Source of the DNA: a virus
Direction: 5' to 3' (one strand)
DNA: 45,011 nucleotides
IMG/VR virus record: IMGVR_UViG_3300025921_000034
Span: 1-45,011 of that record
This document shows, in pieces, positions 27,704 to 36,443 of the stretch (the stretch's first letter is position 1; every line of letters starts with the position of its first letter). Position numbers and translations under genes: made by a program. The notes under the pieces were generated by a model that did no database searches, was not told where the DNA came from, and saw only the letters and a list, made by a program, of their open reading frames with translations.

Positions 27704-27813
27704 CCGCGCTCGCATCCCGCGGCGTGCAGCCATCTGAGCTCCTCGCGTTCGACGTCGAGGACCTGCGGTTCTGGGTCGAGAGCTTCCATCTGCTGAACAA
27801 GTCCCGTGGCTGA
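27398..27813 (+). CDS. Tail assembly chaperone, -1 frameshift fusion, about 138 aa
   Basis: If ribosomes slip back one base on T-TTT-TTC (27664-27670), reading continues as FFREVPRDYREHLAALASRG. It then runs on through GVQPSELLAFDVEDLRFWVE to the TGA at 27811-27813. The downstream frame has no independent start, normal protein composition, and overlaps the tape-measure start. A frameshifted chaperone pair between tube and tape measure is conserved across long-tailed phages, so the function follows from position. Confidence 0.75.
27664..27670 (+). promoter_or_regulatory. Programmed -1 frameshift slippery site
   Basis: In the zero frame, codons GCT-TTT-TTC give the canonical heptamer T-TTT-TTC (X-XXY-YYZ). 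The -1 frame opened by the slip stays open for 143 bases. A homopolymer run of six Ts is rare in this GC-rich genome, and it lies exactly at the chaperone junction. Confidence 0.75.
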
Positions 27814-29413
27814 CTCCAAGCAAACATCGCTCTCGATCGTGATCCGGACCGTCGATGACGCGACGGCTCGGATAAAGGCGATCAACGCGCAGCTGGACGC
27901 GATCAACAAGCCGACAAAGGACCTCAAGAAGGCGTTCAGCGAGCTCGCGGAGAAGAGTGGCCTGGACAAGGTCGCCAGCGGGGTCAAGGGTGTGGGCAGG
28001 GCCGTCGGCGATCTTCTGTCGAAGGCAGCAAGGATCGGCGGCGTCATCGCCGGCGGCGCGGCGCTCGCCGTGCACGAGCTGTTCGGCCTGGTGCAGCAGT
28101 TCGACGACCTGGGCGACGAGGCGGAGCGGCTCGGCGTCAGCGTCGACTTCCTCGCCCAGATGAAGTATGCGGCGGCAAAGGCCGGCGTGCCGGTCGATGC
28201 GCTCGACGAAGGCCTCAAGACGTTCAGCCAGAACATCGGCCAGGCGACGACGCACACCGGCCGGATGTACAAGTTCCTCACCCTCGTCAGCCCAGCGCTG
28301 CGCGACCAGGTGGTGAAGGCGAAGAGCAGCGCCGAGGCGTTCGACCTCGTCGCGAACGCGATCGCGAAGCTGCCCGATCCGATGCGGCGCGCGGCGCTCG
28401 CACAGAAGGTGTTCGGTGACTCCGATCTCGGCGCGCTACTCGCGAAGGGCGGGAAAGGCGTCAAGGCGCTGCGCGATCGCTATCTCGAGCTCGCCGGCTC
28501 GCAGCAGGAGGCGGCCGACAAGGCGGGCGCGGTCGATGACTCGCTGCACGACCTGCACGCGACCGAGGACGGGCTCAAGGCGGCGATCGTCACGGGCTTC
28601 GGGCCGGCGCTCAAGCAGCTGGTTGACGAGCTCGCGGCGTGGTTCAAGGAGAACCGCGGGCGCGTCGCGGAATGGGCGAAGGATTTCGGGGAGAAGCTCC
28701 CAGCCGCAGTCCACCGGGTGGCGGATGCCGTCCAGAGCGCGATCGCGACGGTGCGCGGCCTCGTTGCGGACTTCGGCGGCCTGAAGAACGTCGCGATCGG
28801 TGCGGTCGCGATCCTCGCCGGGCCGCTGATCAAGGCCGTGGTCGAGCTCGGCATCGCGCTCGCCACCGCAGGCCTGCGCGCGGTCGCGCTCGCGAAGGGC
28901 ATCGGCAGCATCCCGGCGACGACCGCCGGCGGCGCGGCGGCAGGCGCCGCGGGCAGCACGCTTCCGCGCGCGGCCGCGGTCGGCGGTGGCAGCAGCGTGC
29001 TCGGCAGCGTCGTGCTGCCGTTCGCCGCGGGCATCGCGATCAGCCACTACGGCGAGAAGTACATCGGGCACGAGGGGCTCGCGTCGAAGATCGCGCGCAT
29101 CCAGGCCGAGCACGGCGATACCTCGGCATCCGACTACATCGACCGCAACTACGACGCGGGGCCGTCGCCGCTCGAGCTCGTGCAGCGCGGCCTCGACAGC
29201 TACCGCGACGCGAACAACAGCCGCGGCTCGCTCGGCTCGTCGTTCGGCGGCGGCGCCGGCGGCGGGCTGGTCGGCCCGGTCAAGATCCAGGGCGACAACA
29301 AGATCAAGGTTGAGTTCGTCGGTGCGCCGCGCGGCACGCGCGTCACCGCCGACCCGAAGAACACCGACGACGTCGACCTGTCGATCGGCTACCTGCTGGC
29401 CGGAGGTGCGTGA
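27806..29413 (+). CDS. Tape measure protein, 535 aa
   Basis: The GTG at 27806 overlaps the end of the frameshifted chaperone. The N-terminal part is helical (IVIRTVDDATARIKAINAQL, KDLKKAFSELAEKSGLDKVA). A hydrophobic stretch around residues 70-95 includes GGVIAGGAALAVHELFGLV. A second hydrophobic region near 330-410 has AVAILAGPLIKAVVELGIAL and Gly/Ala repeats. The end is glycine-rich. It sets tail length; 535 residues suggests a short tail. An ERLGVSVDFLAQMKYAA segment matches tape-measure domains of Mu-like phages. Confidence 0.82.
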   Translation: MADSKQTSLSIVIRTVDDATARIKAINAQLDAINKPTKDLKKAFSELAEKSGLDKVASGVKGVGRAVGDLLSKAARIGGVIAGGAALAVHELFGLVQQFDDLGDEAERLGVSVDFLAQMKYAAAKAGVPVDALDEGLKTFSQNIGQATTHTGRMYKFLTLVSPALRDQVVKAKSSAEAFDLVANAIAKLPDPMRRAALAQKVFGDSDLGALLAKGGKGVKALRDRYLELAGSQQEAADKAGAVDDSLHDLHATEDGLKAAIVTGFGPALKQLVDELAAWFKENRGRVAEWAKDFGEKLPAAVHRVADAVQSAIATVRGLVADFGGLKNVAIGAVAILAGPLIKAVVELGIALATAGLRAVALAKGIGSIPATTAGGAAAGAAGSTLPRAAAVGGGSSVLGSVVLPFAAGIAISHYGEKYIGHEGLASKIARIQAEHGDTSASDYIDRNYDAGPSPLELVQRGLDSYRDANNSRGSLGSSFGGGAGGGLVGPVKIQGDNKIKVEFVGAPRGTRVTADPKNTDDVDLSIGYLLAGGA

Positions 29414-30639
29414 TGGCGTGGAGCGACGGGCTGCGCCGCGTCACCATGGCCGACGGCCGCAAGCTGATCGGTGCGTCGTTCCGCGGCGTGCCGTTCTACG
29501 TGGACACGTCCGATCGCGCGGGCGGCCGCCGCACGGTCAAACACGAGTACCCGTTCCGCGATGCGCCGTTCTACGAGGACCTCGGCCGCGCCGCGCGCAC
29601 GTTCCGGATTGATGGCTACGTCATCGGCGACGACTACCTCGCCCAGCGCGACGCCCTGATCTCCGCATGCGAGGACGAAGAGGGCCCGGGCGAGCTGATC
29701 CACCCGTACCACGGCACGCGCAGCGCGATCTGCGCGCAGATGGCGGTCCAGGAGACCCGCAGCGAGGGTCGCTACGCGAAGTTCTCGCTCGAGTTCTGCG
29801 AGACGCCGGCGCAGGCGCCGCAGCCGAGCACGGTCGTCGACGCGTCCGACCAGGTCTCGACCGCAGCTGACGCCGCGAACGTCGCGACCGATGCCGAGCT
29901 CGTGGCGCAGTACAGCTCGAGCGGCCTGCCGTCGTTCGCGCTCGCGTCGTGCGAGACCGCGATCAAGAACGCGATCGCCGCGATGAAGGACCAGCTCGCG
30001 CCGGTGATCAGCGCCACGCAGGAAGCGGCCGAGCTGAACAGCCAGGCGTCCATCATCACCGCGGAGGCCGCGTCGCTCGTCCGGACGCCGGGCGCCATCC
30101 TCGGCGCGTTCCGCGACGCGCTGACGGCGCTCGCGACGACCGTGATCGACGCCCCGCTCGCCGTCCTGAACGCGCTCACCGAAGCGTACAGCGCCGACCT
30201 CGGACCGCTGACCACGGCGACCACGTCGACGCGCGCGAAGGAGCTCGCGAACCAGACAGCGCTGCAGAACGGCCTTCGCCGCGTGTTCGCGATCGAGGCC
30301 GCGCGGCTCGCGCCGACCGTCACCTACGTGTCACTCGACGAGGCGACGGCAACGCGCGATGCGATCGCCGCGCAGCTCGACGAGCAAGCGGGTCTCGCCG
30401 ACGACACCGCGTACCCGGCGCTCGTCGACCTCCGCGCCCAGCTGATGCGCGCGGTCCCCGGCGGCGCCGCGCTCGCGTCAATCGTCACGGTCTCACGCCC
30501 GGTCCCCATCCCGTCGCTGCTGCTGACCTACCAGCTCTACGGCTCGGTCGACCTCGAGGCCGACGTCCTCGCGCGGAACCCGGACGTGAAGCACCCGGGG
30601 TTCGTCGCGGGCGACCTGAAGGTGCTCAGCGATGGCTGA
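29413..30639 (+). CDS. DNA circularisation/tail protein, Mu gpN-like, 408 aa
   Basis: The ATG at 29413 has GGAGG six bases upstream, and a GTG at 29410 is an alternative. The first 130 residues fit the DNA circulation family: GLRRVTMADGRKLIGASFRG, VPFYVDTSDRAGGRR, HEYPFRDAPFYEDLGRAART and LIHPYHGTRSA. The rest is a long Ala-rich helical region (QVSTAADAANVATDAELVAQ). In Mu, N is a baseplate or tail component at this exact place between tape measure and P. The name reflects an early idea about DNA ends and is not evidence for that function here. Confidence 0.85.
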   Translation: MAWSDGLRRVTMADGRKLIGASFRGVPFYVDTSDRAGGRRTVKHEYPFRDAPFYEDLGRAARTFRIDGYVIGDDYLAQRDALISACEDEEGPGELIHPYHGTRSAICAQMAVQETRSEGRYAKFSLEFCETPAQAPQPSTVVDASDQVSTAADAANVATDAELVAQYSSSGLPSFALASCETAIKNAIAAMKDQLAPVISATQEAAELNSQASIITAEAASLVRTPGAILGAFRDALTALATTVIDAPLAVLNALTEAYSADLGPLTTATTSTRAKELANQTALQNGLRRVFAIEAARLAPTVTYVSLDEATATRDAIAAQLDEQAGLADDTAYPALVDLRAQLMRAVPGGAALASIVTVSRPVPIPSLLLTYQLYGSVDLEADVLARNPDVKHPGFVAGDLKVLSDG

Positions 30640-31747
30640 CGAGCGCGACCTGTTCCTAGTCGTGAAGGGCGTGCGCTATCCCGGCTGGGAGTCCATCCGG
30701 GTGACGCGCTCGATCGAGGGGCTAACCGGCTCGTTCTCGCTCGGCGTCTCCGACAAATGGGGCGACCGTGCGCCGTGGCCGATCGTGGAGGGCGACGCTT
30801 GCCGCGTCGAGATCGGGAACGGCACCAGCGCCGAGCTCGTCACCGTGATCGACGGCTACGTCGACAAGCGATCGCTGTCGTGCGATGCGAGCTCGAGGTC
30901 GCTCACGTACGAAGGTCGTGATCGAGCTGCCGACCTCGTCGACTGCTCGGTGCTCGTCCCGGACTCGGGCAGCAAGGGCAACAAGTGGACGTATCGGAAT
31001 GTCGACATCGCAGCATTCGCGCGCGCGATCGCGACGCCGCACGGCATCAAGGTCTCGGTCCAGTCAGGGCTCGTGCTCAAGAAGGACCCGCTGCTGACCG
31101 CTCACCCCGGCGAGACCGGCTTTGAAGCGATCAAGCGCGCGGCTGGCTCGTCCGGCGTGATCGTCATCAGCGACGGCGAGGGCGGCATCCTGATCACGCG
31201 AGCGGGCACGACGCACGCCGCGTCGCTGGTCGAGGGTGAGAACCTGAAGGCCGGCAAGGTCGACTACGACGCGACCGACCGGTTCTATCGCTACCTGATC
31301 TCGTCGCAGCCGCCCGGCACCGATGACGCTTATGGTGAGGCGACGCGCGTACAGGCGCAGGCTACCGATCCGAACGTCAACCGCCAGAACCGCGTCATCC
31401 TCATCCGACCCGACAAGGGCTACGACGCGAAGGCGGCGAAGGCTCGCGCGGACTGGGAGGCCCGCATCCGTGCCGCGAAGGCCGCGGTGGTCTCGGCGAC
31501 GGTGCAGGGCTGGCGCCAGCCGAACGGCAAGCTGTGGGCCGTCAACGAGCTGACGTGGGTGCAGGCGCCGCGGATGCTCGGTGTCGACGGCGACATGCTC
31601 ATCTCGCAGGTCGAGTTCTCTGTCGGCGACAGCGGTACGGTCACGCAGCTTCACCTCGTGCGACCCGACGCGTTCACGCCGGAGCCACAGAACGCGGTGG
31701 TCGCAGGCGACGGCGCGTGGAAAGAGCTCGCGAAGGGCGGACTCTGA
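30632..31747 (+). CDS. Baseplate hub protein, Mu gpP-like, 371 aa
   Basis: The ATG at 30632 overlaps gpN by eight bases. The N-terminus has VVKGVRYPGWESIRVTRSIE and GSFSLGVSDKWGDRAPWPIV. Then come DGYVDKRSLSCDASSRSLTY, EGRDRAADLVDCSVL and a C-terminal SATVQGWRQPNGKLWAVNEL. These match the gpP/gpD-type hub family that forms the trimer at the base of the tube, with the spike attached below. Order N-P-V agrees with Mu. Confidence 0.87.
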   Translation: MADERDLFLVVKGVRYPGWESIRVTRSIEGLTGSFSLGVSDKWGDRAPWPIVEGDACRVEIGNGTSAELVTVIDGYVDKRSLSCDASSRSLTYEGRDRAADLVDCSVLVPDSGSKGNKWTYRNVDIAAFARAIATPHGIKVSVQSGLVLKKDPLLTAHPGETGFEAIKRAAGSSGVIVISDGEGGILITRAGTTHAASLVEGENLKAGKVDYDATDRFYRYLISSQPPGTDDAYGEATRVQAQATDPNVNRQNRVILIRPDKGYDAKAAKARADWEARIRAAKAAVVSATVQGWRQPNGKLWAVNELTWVQAPRMLGVDGDMLISQVEFSVGDSGTVTQLHLVRPDAFTPEPQNAVVAGDGAWKELAKGGL

Positions 31748-32355
31748 TGGCGAGCAAGGACCTGCTGACACAGCTCGAGCATCTGTTGCGGCCGCTCCGC
31801 AACAGCGTGCGGAACATGGTCGCACGCGGCGTCGTCCAGCTCGTAAACGATGGGCTGAAGCTGCAGAAGCTCCAGCTCGGCGCGCTCGCCAACCAGGATG
31901 TCGACAACTCGGAGCACTTCCAGCCCTACGGGTTCTCGAGCGTGCCGATCGAGGGCGCCGAACACCTGACGTTGTTTCCGAGCGGCGACGGCGGGCACCC
32001 GATCACGTTGGCTGTCACCGACCGCCGCTACCGCCCCACCGGCGGGAAGAGCGGAGAGGTCTGCATGTACACCGACGAGGGTGACGTCATCCGCCTCGGT
32101 CGCGGGCACATCGTCTCGCTCGAGACGAGCGGCGAGGTGCGGCTCGGCAGTGCGACCGCAAGCGAGGGGGCGATCAAGGGCGACCAGCGGAACACCGCGG
32201 AGCAGACCTTCCTGACGGCGCTGAACACGTACATCGTCGCGATCAAGCCAGTCGCTGACCCGACGAACGTAGGGACGAGCACGCTGTCCACGGCGATCGG
32301 CGTGTTCAAGACGGCGGTCGCGGCCGCGGTCTCGACGAAGGTGAAGGTCGAGTAG
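31747..32355 (+). CDS. Baseplate assembly/spike protein V, Mu gp45-like, 202 aa
   Basis: The ATG at 31747 overlaps the hub stop. The N-terminal helical part (LLRPLRNSVRNMVARGVVQL) leads to an OB-like beta domain: LQLGALANQDVDNSEHFQPY, HLTLFPSGDGGHPITLAVTD and YTDEGDVIRLGRGHIVSLE. The last third is Ala/Thr-rich. It should form the trimeric spike that pierces the membrane. A stem-loop and a late element follow it, so it probably ends a transcription unit. Confidence 0.85.
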   Translation: MASKDLLTQLEHLLRPLRNSVRNMVARGVVQLVNDGLKLQKLQLGALANQDVDNSEHFQPYGFSSVPIEGAEHLTLFPSGDGGHPITLAVTDRRYRPTGGKSGEVCMYTDEGDVIRLGRGHIVSLETSGEVRLGSATASEGAIKGDQRNTAEQTFLTALNTYIVAIKPVADPTNVGTSTLSTAIGVFKTAVAAAVSTKVKVE

Positions 32356-32359
32356 CACC

Positions 32360-32389
32360 CCGAGGTAGCGCACATCTGCGCTACCTCGG
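32360..32389 (+). terminator. Strong 13-bp stem-loop after the spike gene
   Basis: CCGAGGTAGCGCA (32360-32372) pairs perfectly with TGCGCTACCTCGG (32377-32389) around a four-base loop CATC. It is the longest perfect stem seen in the window. No T tract follows, as is common in GC-rich genomes. It sits four bases after the gp45/V stop and 26 bases before late element 4, so it marks a transcription boundary. Confidence 0.7.
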
Positions 32390-32414
32390 CCTCCGCGGCC
32401 GCTCCGCCGATGGC

Positions 32415-32441
32415 TTGACAGCCCCGCGCAGCGCGTGATCC
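32415..32441 (+). promoter_or_regulatory. Late element 4, TTGAC-N15-GTGATCC
   Basis: TTGAC at 32415-32419 and GTGATCC at 32435-32441 are separated by 15 bases, one more than in the other copies. The gp47/J start codon at 32452 lies ten bases downstream. The element directly follows the strong stem-loop, so it looks like a terminator-promoter junction. Confidence 0.65.
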
Positions 32442-32451
32442 CTGAGGGTGG

Positions 32452-33537
32452 GTGCCGTTCGCGCGCCCGACCCTCGCCGAGCTAGTCACCCGCATCAAGG
32501 GCGACCTGCGCGGACGCCTCGAGCTCGACGGCTCGCTGGTGCGTCGAGCGATGGCGGACGTGCTCGCGACCGTCTGGGCCGGCGCCGTTCACACGATCTA
32601 CGGCTTCCAGGACTGGCTCGCGAAACAGCTGTTTGGCGACACGTCCGACGAGGAAATGCTCATCCGCCAGGCGGGGCTGTACGGCATCACGCTGGTGCCT
32701 GCGGTGTTCGCGACCGGCACGGCGACGGTCTACGGCACGATCGGCGCGGTCGTCGCCGCGAACACGGTGCTGCGGCTAGACGAGGTCACCTCGTACCTCG
32801 TCACCTCGAGCCAGACGCTCGTCCTCGACGGCCTGACCGGCAGGGGCAAGGCGACGCTGCCGATCGAGGCCGCGCTCGCGGGCGCTCTCGCGAACATCCC
32901 CGCGACGACCACGCTGACCTTCGAGAGCCCGGTCACGGGCGTCGACTCGACGGCCACGGTCGACGCCGACATCACGAACGGCGTCGACGAGGAGACGATC
33001 GACTCGCTCCGCGCGCGCTACCTGCTTCGCCTGCGCGAGCCGCCCGAGGGCGGCGCCGACCAGGACTACGAGGCGTGGGCGCTCGCGGTGCCAGGCGTCA
33101 CGCGCACGTGGGTCTACCCGAACGAGAACGGACTCGGCACGGTCGTCGTGCGGTTCGTTCGCGATAACGATGTCGGCTCCATTTTCCCGGACGCTGGCGA
33201 GGTAGCCGCGGTGCAGGCTGCCGAGGACGCTCAGAGGCCAATCACGGCGGCGGTGACCGCCGTGGCCCCGACGAACCTCGCGGTCGCGTTCACCATCCAC
33301 CTCGTCCCGGACACGACCGACACGCGCGCGGCTGTGCTCGCCGAGCTCGGCGACCTGCTGACGCGCGTTGCGGAGCCGGGCGACGGCGCTGGGCGCGGCA
33401 CGGTGCTGCTCTCTGCGATCCGCACCGCGGTTGGAACCGCCGAGGGCGTCGCCGACTACGTGGTGAGCGTGCCGGCGGCGGACGTCGTGCCCGGTCTCGG
33501 CCAGCTCGCGACGGTGGGGACGCCCACGTGGGTCTGA
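32452..33537 (+). CDS. Baseplate wedge protein J, Mu gp47-like, 361 aa
   Basis: The GTG at 32452 gives MPFARPTLAELVTRIKGDLR. Baseplate J features include AVHTIYGFQDWLAKQLFGDT, EEMLIRQAGLYGITLVPAVF and a Val-rich middle. Then come DEETIDSLRARYLLRLREPP, GGADQDYEAWALAVPGVTRT and VYPNENGLGTVVVRFV. Length is normal. It forms the outer baseplate wedge. The usual gp46 gene precedes it in Mu; here gp46 is found much later (36444-36968), so the order is rearranged. Confidence 0.88.
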   Translation: MPFARPTLAELVTRIKGDLRGRLELDGSLVRRAMADVLATVWAGAVHTIYGFQDWLAKQLFGDTSDEEMLIRQAGLYGITLVPAVFATGTATVYGTIGAVVAANTVLRLDEVTSYLVTSSQTLVLDGLTGRGKATLPIEAALAGALANIPATTTLTFESPVTGVDSTATVDADITNGVDEETIDSLRARYLLRLREPPEGGADQDYEAWALAVPGVTRTWVYPNENGLGTVVVRFVRDNDVGSIFPDAGEVAAVQAAEDAQRPITAAVTAVAPTNLAVAFTIHLVPDTTDTRAAVLAELGDLLTRVAEPGDGAGRGTVLLSAIRTAVGTAEGVADYVVSVPAADVVPGLGQLATVGTPTWV

Positions 33538-33555
33538 TTCTGAACGGAGAGCCGC

Positions 33556-34098
33556 ATGTCTAACTTCGTCGACGACGATCTCGATCTCCCCAACAGCCCG
33601 AAGGTGGACGCGGTCGCGCCGCCTGTCGGCGTGCCGGCGACCGAGCAGTTCGCTGCGGCGGACCACCAGGCGATTCGCCAGGCGCTGCTCGACATCAAGA
33701 ACCAGCACGTAGGGCCGTCGGCGACCAACGCGGATGGCGTCATCATCCCGCCCGGCGCGCCGTGCCGCTACTCGGGCGCGACGTCGATCGCGCGCGCGAA
33801 GGCGGACGCCGCCGCGAATGCCGAGGTCGACGGGCTCGCGCTGGCCCAGCTCGCGATTGCGGGTGCGGGCAAGCTGCGAGTGGCCGGCATCCACACGCTC
33901 GCCACCGCGCTTTGGGACGCGGTCACCGGGCAGACCGGCGGCCTCACGCCGAACACCGTCTACTACCTCGACCCGTCGAACGCCGGAAAGCTCACCACGA
34001 CCGCGCCGACGACGGCAGGCCAGCAGGTCGTGCGCATCGGGCGCGCGATCAACTCCACCCAGATGCGGCTGCTGATCCAGCCGCCGATCGGACTCTAG
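33556..34098 (+). CDS. Fibre-associated structural protein, 180 aa
   Basis: The ATG at 33556 follows ACGGAGAG. After an acidic start (MSNFVDDDLDLPNSPKVDAV) there is AADHQAIRQALLDIKNQHV, typical of the helical start of some fibre genes. The beta-rich end (GGLTPNTVYYLDPSNAGKLT, then QQVVRIGRAINSTQMRLLIQ) is the common small-structural-protein fold also used in decoration and fibre proteins. Its location between J and the large fibre-like gene suggests a fibre or baseplate accessory. Confidence 0.6.
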   Translation: MSNFVDDDLDLPNSPKVDAVAPPVGVPATEQFAAADHQAIRQALLDIKNQHVGPSATNADGVIIPPGAPCRYSGATSIARAKADAAANAEVDGLALAQLAIAGAGKLRVAGIHTLATALWDAVTGQTGGLTPNTVYYLDPSNAGKLTTTAPTTAGQQVVRIGRAINSTQMRLLIQPPIGL

Positions 34099-34100
34099 CC

Positions 34101-35645
34101 ATGCTGCCAGCGCTCCTTCGCCGCTCCCTCTCTCGCCGCGCTGTCGTCGCCGGTGTCGTCGTGTTGATGGCGCTCTCCGCGGGCGTCACGTGGCAGCTCT
34201 TCCACGGCGCCGATATCGACCTCAGCATCATGACGCCGGCCGCGCACCGGCCGCTGGTCGCCGTCAACGGCAAGGTCCAGCGCGTGCCGAGCGGCGACTA
34301 CCTCGATCCGACCGTCCTCGTCGACACGACGGGCTGCTCGGACACGAACGTGATCAAGTGGAACGCGAGCCTGACGAAGTTCGCGTGTGGAGCCGGCGGC
34401 ACCGGGGGCGGCATCACGAACACCGCGCCGGCGCTGACCGTGCCCGTGTCCGATGGCACGAACGTCGGCTCGAGCGGCATCAAGGACGACAGCTCGATCG
34501 TCTCGCTGCCGGCGCGCAAGCTCCAAATCGGCACCGTTCCCGTCCCCTCCGCCAATCAGGTTTGGATCCAGCCGCAGACCGGCACGACGACGACGCAAGC
34601 GTGGATCCAGGAGGACGATACCGGCCACGTCGGCTCCGCCGGCATCAACGAATCGATCAACCTCGTCCTGCGGAACTTCACCGGTCACGCGATGGGGACC
34701 GGCGGAACCGCCTCAGCCGGCAGCCTCGATATCAACGTGAACGCGAGCAAGACGTCGGGCACGGGCACGCTGACGACGTACGGCATCCTCAGCAACGCGC
34801 AGGGCGGCGATCAGAACTACGCGTTCTGGTCGACGGCCGGCGACATCTCGATGAGCACCAGCAACAGCGCGGCGCTTGGCGCGACATCCGTGACCACGCT
34901 CAGCGCGAGCGGCGCGACCGTCGACTTCTCGGGCGTGTCGACGTCGGTCGACATCGGAACGAAGGTCAAGCCGTTCAAGGTTCCGGGCTCCACTTCGTCG
35001 AACCCGCACGTCGAGCTTGGGACGAACACGAACGACCAGTTCCAGCTGACGATGAAGAACACCGTCGCGGCGAACAGCTTCGCGGGCGTCGAGGTCGCAG
35101 GCGACACCACGGTGCAGGCGAACATTCGGCCGGGATATGTGCTTTATCGCGGCGCCGGCGGCGGCATCGGCGGCAGCGTGGAGGGCGGAATCACTATCGC
35201 CTCCGGCGGCGGCTTCCCGTTCGCGCAGTCCACCGCAAATAGCGTCGGCGTGTTCGCGGAGAGCGGCCAGGCGCTGATGTTCGGCGCGGACTCGGGCTTC
35301 AACGCGAGCATGAGCATCGCTGGCGACGCCACCGGCGACGTGATTCTCATGCCAGGCGCCCCTGGCATCTCGGGGCACCTGCGCGCGCAGGGCGCGGCAG
35401 TGACGCTGACGAACGCGACTTGCAGCAGCAGCACGTGCAACGATATCGCAGGGACGATCACGACGACCAGCACGACCGCGACGGTCACGTTCAACAAGAC
35501 GTACACCGGCGCGAACGACGCGACCTGCATCATCCTTCCGCAGGGCACCGCGACGATGCCGGTGTGCACGGAGTCGGCGACGGCGATCACCTGCACGACG
35601 GTGATCAACGCGACCAAGTACAACTACCAGTGCGTGGGGCACTGA
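34101..35645 (+). CDS. Tail fibre-like protein with N-terminal membrane segment, 514 aa
   Basis: The ATG at 34101 gives MLPALLRRSLSRRAVVAGVV, then VLMALSAGVTWQLFHG, a classic basic-then-hydrophobic signal anchor of about 20 residues. The rest is Gly/Ser/Thr-rich beta sequence (GGGITNTAPALTVPVSDGTN, SINLVLRNFTGHAMGTGGTA) with a final domain containing AAVTLTNATCSSSTCNDIAG and ATVTFNKTYTGANDATCIIL. That fits tail-fibre C-termini with Cys pairs. A membrane segment is unexpected for a virion fibre. It could be a lysogen surface protein or a fibre that uses the segment for assembly. The longer frame upstream is a shadow. Confidence 0.6.
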   Translation: MLPALLRRSLSRRAVVAGVVVLMALSAGVTWQLFHGADIDLSIMTPAAHRPLVAVNGKVQRVPSGDYLDPTVLVDTTGCSDTNVIKWNASLTKFACGAGGTGGGITNTAPALTVPVSDGTNVGSSGIKDDSSIVSLPARKLQIGTVPVPSANQVWIQPQTGTTTTQAWIQEDDTGHVGSAGINESINLVLRNFTGHAMGTGGTASAGSLDINVNASKTSGTGTLTTYGILSNAQGGDQNYAFWSTAGDISMSTSNSAALGATSVTTLSASGATVDFSGVSTSVDIGTKVKPFKVPGSTSSNPHVELGTNTNDQFQLTMKNTVAANSFAGVEVAGDTTVQANIRPGYVLYRGAGGGIGGSVEGGITIASGGGFPFAQSTANSVGVFAESGQALMFGADSGFNASMSIAGDATGDVILMPGAPGISGHLRAQGAAVTLTNATCSSSTCNDIAGTITTTSTTATVTFNKTYTGANDATCIILPQGTATMPVCTESATAITCTTVINATKYNYQCVGH

Positions 35646-35815
35646 TGCGGAGCGAGCGCACCTGGTTCGCGATCGCCGTGCTCGTCGCCGCGACCTTGCT
35701 CGTCGCGCTCGGCAAGCTGCCCGGCGCCGACTGGGCGAAGCTCGTCATGGTCATCGCGGGCGTGCTGATGCACGACGCTGCGCTCGCCGCGCCGGCGCCG
35801 GAGGCGGCTCCGTAG
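35645..35815 (+). CDS. Two-helix membrane protein, holin-like, 56 aa
   Basis: The ATG at 35645 shares one base with the preceding stop. The peptide has one clear hydrophobic helix (WFAIAVLVAATLLVALGKL) and a second (WAKLVMVIAGVLMHDAALAA) joined by a short PGAD turn, then a Pro/Ala end. Size and two-span layout fit class II holins. However, it lies between fibre and gp48 genes, far from the endolysin, so a structural or regulatory membrane role is possible. Confidence 0.55.
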   Translation: MRSERTWFAIAVLVAATLLVALGKLPGADWAKLVMVIAGVLMHDAALAAPAPEAAP

Positions 35816-35824
35816 CCGACGCCC

Positions 35825-36442
35825 GTGCCGCTGCTGCCATTCATCCTCGCAGGACCGCTCGGCGACGACGCGCCGAACGCGTACACGCGCATGATGATGG
35901 CGCTGCTGCCGCCCGGGAAGGTGTGGCGGCTGATCGATGGCTCGTGGCTGCACTCGCTGTTCGCCGGCCTCGCGGACGAGCTCGGGCGCTTCGACCAGCG
36001 CAGCGAGGACCTGCTCGACGAGGCCATTCCGTCGTCCGCGAGCGAGCTGCTGCCCGAGTACGAGCGCGAGCTCGCGCTGCCGTCGACCGGCACCGATGAC
36101 GAACGGCGCGCGCGGATCGTGGCGCGGACGGTGGCGCGGCAACGCTACCGTCCGGTGGACTTCCAGAACGCGCTCGCCGCCATCCTCGGCGTCGCGCCGG
36201 CCTCGGTTGTCGTGATCGAGCGCTCGCACGCGTTCGCAGTGTCGATCGGCGACGTGCGCGAGATCTACAGGTTCTTCATCTATCGGGACCCGACGCTGCC
36301 GGGCACGTACTCGGTCGCCGACGCGCAGGCGCTCGTCGACCAGATCAAGCCGTCGCACACGCTCGGCCAGGTGATCGAGAGCGTCAACTTCCTCTGCGAC
36401 GATCCGCACTCGCTGTGCGATCGCGACCTGTTGGGGGCCTGA
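35825..36442 (+). CDS. Tail protein I, Mu gp48-like (DUF2313), 205 aa
   Basis: The GTG at 35825 gives MPLLPFILAGPLGDDAPNAY. It has MALLPPGKVWRLIDGSWLHS, the family's LLP-x-G-x-x-W motif, and DELGRFDQRSEDLLDEAIPS. Then come ELLPEYERELALPS and YRPVDFQNALAAILGV. The family is the inner wedge/tail-tip protein that precedes fibres in Mu. The C-terminal CDDPHSLCDRD is a local variation. Confidence 0.83.
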   Translation: MPLLPFILAGPLGDDAPNAYTRMMMALLPPGKVWRLIDGSWLHSLFAGLADELGRFDQRSEDLLDEAIPSSASELLPEYERELALPSTGTDDERRARIVARTVARQRYRPVDFQNALAAILGVAPASVVVIERSHAFAVSIGDVREIYRFFIYRDPTLPGTYSVADAQALVDQIKPSHTLGQVIESVNFLCDDPHSLCDRDLLGA

Positions 36443-36443
36443 C

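Noticed and set aside
33762-34100. Upstream extension of the fibre-like gene
   Set aside because: The extension is a shadow of 33556-34098; the ATG at 34101 begins a clear signal-anchor sequence.
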